Shown: in pieces, positions 63,282 through 64,000 of the stretch
Layout of the letters: every line of letters begins with the position of its first letter
Position numbering within the stretch: the stretch's first letter is position 1
Source of the DNA: Chryseobacterium limigenitum
GTDB taxonomy: Bacteria > Bacteroidota > Bacteroidia > Flavobacteriales > Weeksellaceae
DNA: 64,000 nucleotides
Direction of reading: 5' to 3'
Assembly: GCF_900114875.1 (NCBI RefSeq)
Contig: NZ_FPKW01000004.1
Location: 124,001-188,000, forward strand
Translations under genes and position numbers: made by a program
The notes under the pieces: generated by a model
What the model saw: only the letters and a program-made list of their open reading frames with translations
Told to the model about the DNA's origin: nothing
Databases searched by the model: none

Positions 63282-64000
63282 TTAAGGTTTTCCTTGATCT
63301 TTATTGATCAGATGTTTTAGATCGGGATCATTTGAAATCCTTTCCATCTCATCACTGATAATCATTAGGATATCCGCCTTAATATTCTTATAGTTGGCTG
63401 TGATTTCTTCCTGCATGCGATCATGTCCCTCCTTATCAACAAATGAGCAGATCTGAGGTATTCTTTGATAATTCTTTTCCTCTGAAGAAAGTTTAACGGT
63501 GTCAATGACGATCTCCGAATGGAAAATTTTCTGTTCTATTCTTTCATCGAAATTGTCGGAAACCGCCCCAACAAAAACGCCCTGTGTCAATGTTGAGATC
63601 TTAGAGGCCGGGATCAGGCTGTCCAATTGTGTGGAAATGGATGTTGAAGTGTCATTCCTGTTGATGGAGATGCTTTGCCTTTTTTGTAAGACCTTGCCAA
63701 ATCTCTCTGACAGGGCTTTTGCCGTTTCCCCAACCACCTGTCCGCTGAAAATATTCCCAACGGTGTTCTGGATCACTTTGCTTTCCTTATCGCCATAGTC
63801 CCTGGTCAACTGTGAAAAATCCTGAAACCCAAGACATACAGAGACCTTATTGCTTCTGGCCGTTGCGATCAGATTATCCAGTCCTCTAAAATAGATGGTG
63901 GGCAGCTCATCAATGATCACCGAACTCTTGAGCTGCCCCTTTTTATTGATCAGTTTGACAATTCTTGAATTATAAAGTCCCAGAGCTGCTGAATAGATGT
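63282..64000 (-). CDS. traG: TraG/VirD4-type conjugal coupling protein (partial, 5' end outside window)
   Basis: The minus-strand frame is open from the window edge to a stop at 63282 (about 239 codons visible). It holds the Walker B region SSVIIDELPTIYFRGLDNLI and the motif VCLGFQDFSQLTRDYGDKES followed by NTVGNIFSGQV, both typical of TraG/TraD ATPases of Bacteroidetes elements. It links the relaxosome to the type IV secretion channel. The Walker A part is beyond the edge. Confidence 0.92.
   Translation of the reverse strand, partial: IYSAALGLYNSRIVKLINKKGQLKSSVIIDELPTIYFRGLDNLIATARSNKVSVCLGFQDFSQLTRDYGDKESKVIQNTVGNIFSGQVVGETAKALSERFGKVLQKRQSISINRNDTSTSISTQLDSLIPASKISTLTQGVFVGAVSDNFDERIEQKIFHSEIVIDTVKLSSEEKNYQRIPQICSFVDKEGHDRMQEEITANYKNIKADILMIISDEMERISNDPDLKHLINKDQGKP

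Noticed and set aside
63499..63798. 99-codon plus-strand frame at the right end
   Set aside because: Antisense to the TraG coding frame, which has clear motifs.
1..64000. CRISPR arrays, tRNA or rRNA genes, insertion-sequence transposases
   Set aside because: Looked for regular repeats, tRNA-like cloverleaf ends with TTCGA arms and transposase motifs; none found. The TTCGA at 50731 is not in a tRNA context.

Overview
The window looks like chromosome plus integrated mobile DNA from a flavobacterium of the Weeksellaceae type (Chryseobacterium/Elizabethkingia relatives). The signs are low GC, a fused ccoNO oxidase gene, SusC/SusD and DUF6520 proteins, RteC/TraG-type conjugation genes, and promoters with the Bacteroidetes TAnnTTTG minus-7 element. 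No rRNA, tRNA or CRISPR array was seen. The genus is an inference from gene content.

Left part (1-15.9 kb) is a respiration and nitric-oxide-stress region. It holds the end of an ECF sigma factor gene with a DoxX partner, then a truncated haemoglobin, a cupin, an Rrf2/NsrR-like Fe-S regulator and flavohaemoglobin Hmp. The two globin genes share an AAAGAC-N6-GTCTTT operator. Next come ccoG and a ccoNO gene broken by one in-frame TGA and lacking ccoQ/ccoP. AraC and Crp-type regulators follow, then a second, divergent C-family haem-copper oxidase operon, DUF488, a ClC channel, a TetR regulator and a frameshifted small gene.

16-21.8 kb is a DNA-damage cassette: an XRE-S24 LexA-like repressor whose start is covered by a perfect palindrome, divergent from dinB and dnaE2, with alkB downstream. 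22-36.3 kb is an accessory stretch rich in decayed fragments (SDR, two AraC, two Crp, RteC). Among them are intact HxlR/SnoaL, AraC/SDR, GNAT, flavodoxin-like oxidoreductase, a PaaE-like reductase, a LytS/LytTR pair, outer-membrane proteins and an LpxL-like acyltransferase. A mosaic duplication brackets 30.0-36.3 kb.

From about 36.4 kb to the right edge is an integrative conjugative element of the Bacteroidetes RteC/TraG type. Backbone genes are an HTH protein, a DUF4099/DUF3945 protein, topoisomerase III, SusC/SusD, an S9 peptidase, a MauE/DUF6520/small-Cys-protein locus, a TPR-AraC regulator, RteC and partial TraG. Set into this backbone at about 41.8-50.6 kb is a clearly more AT-rich cargo. 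It contains a broken membrane protein gene, two small unknown genes and an overlapping four-gene operon: Vsr-type nuclease, C5 cytosine methyltransferase, a 967-residue protein with a GHKL ATPase head at each end, and a 568-residue protein with a degenerate receiver domain. A 48-bp perfect palindromic terminator, a convergent XRE gene, a 24-bp palindromic operator and a potential structured RNA follow. This cargo reads as a restriction/defence system in which methylation, a Vsr nuclease and a two-component-like signalling pair are combined. It is the best candidate for an under-described system here.
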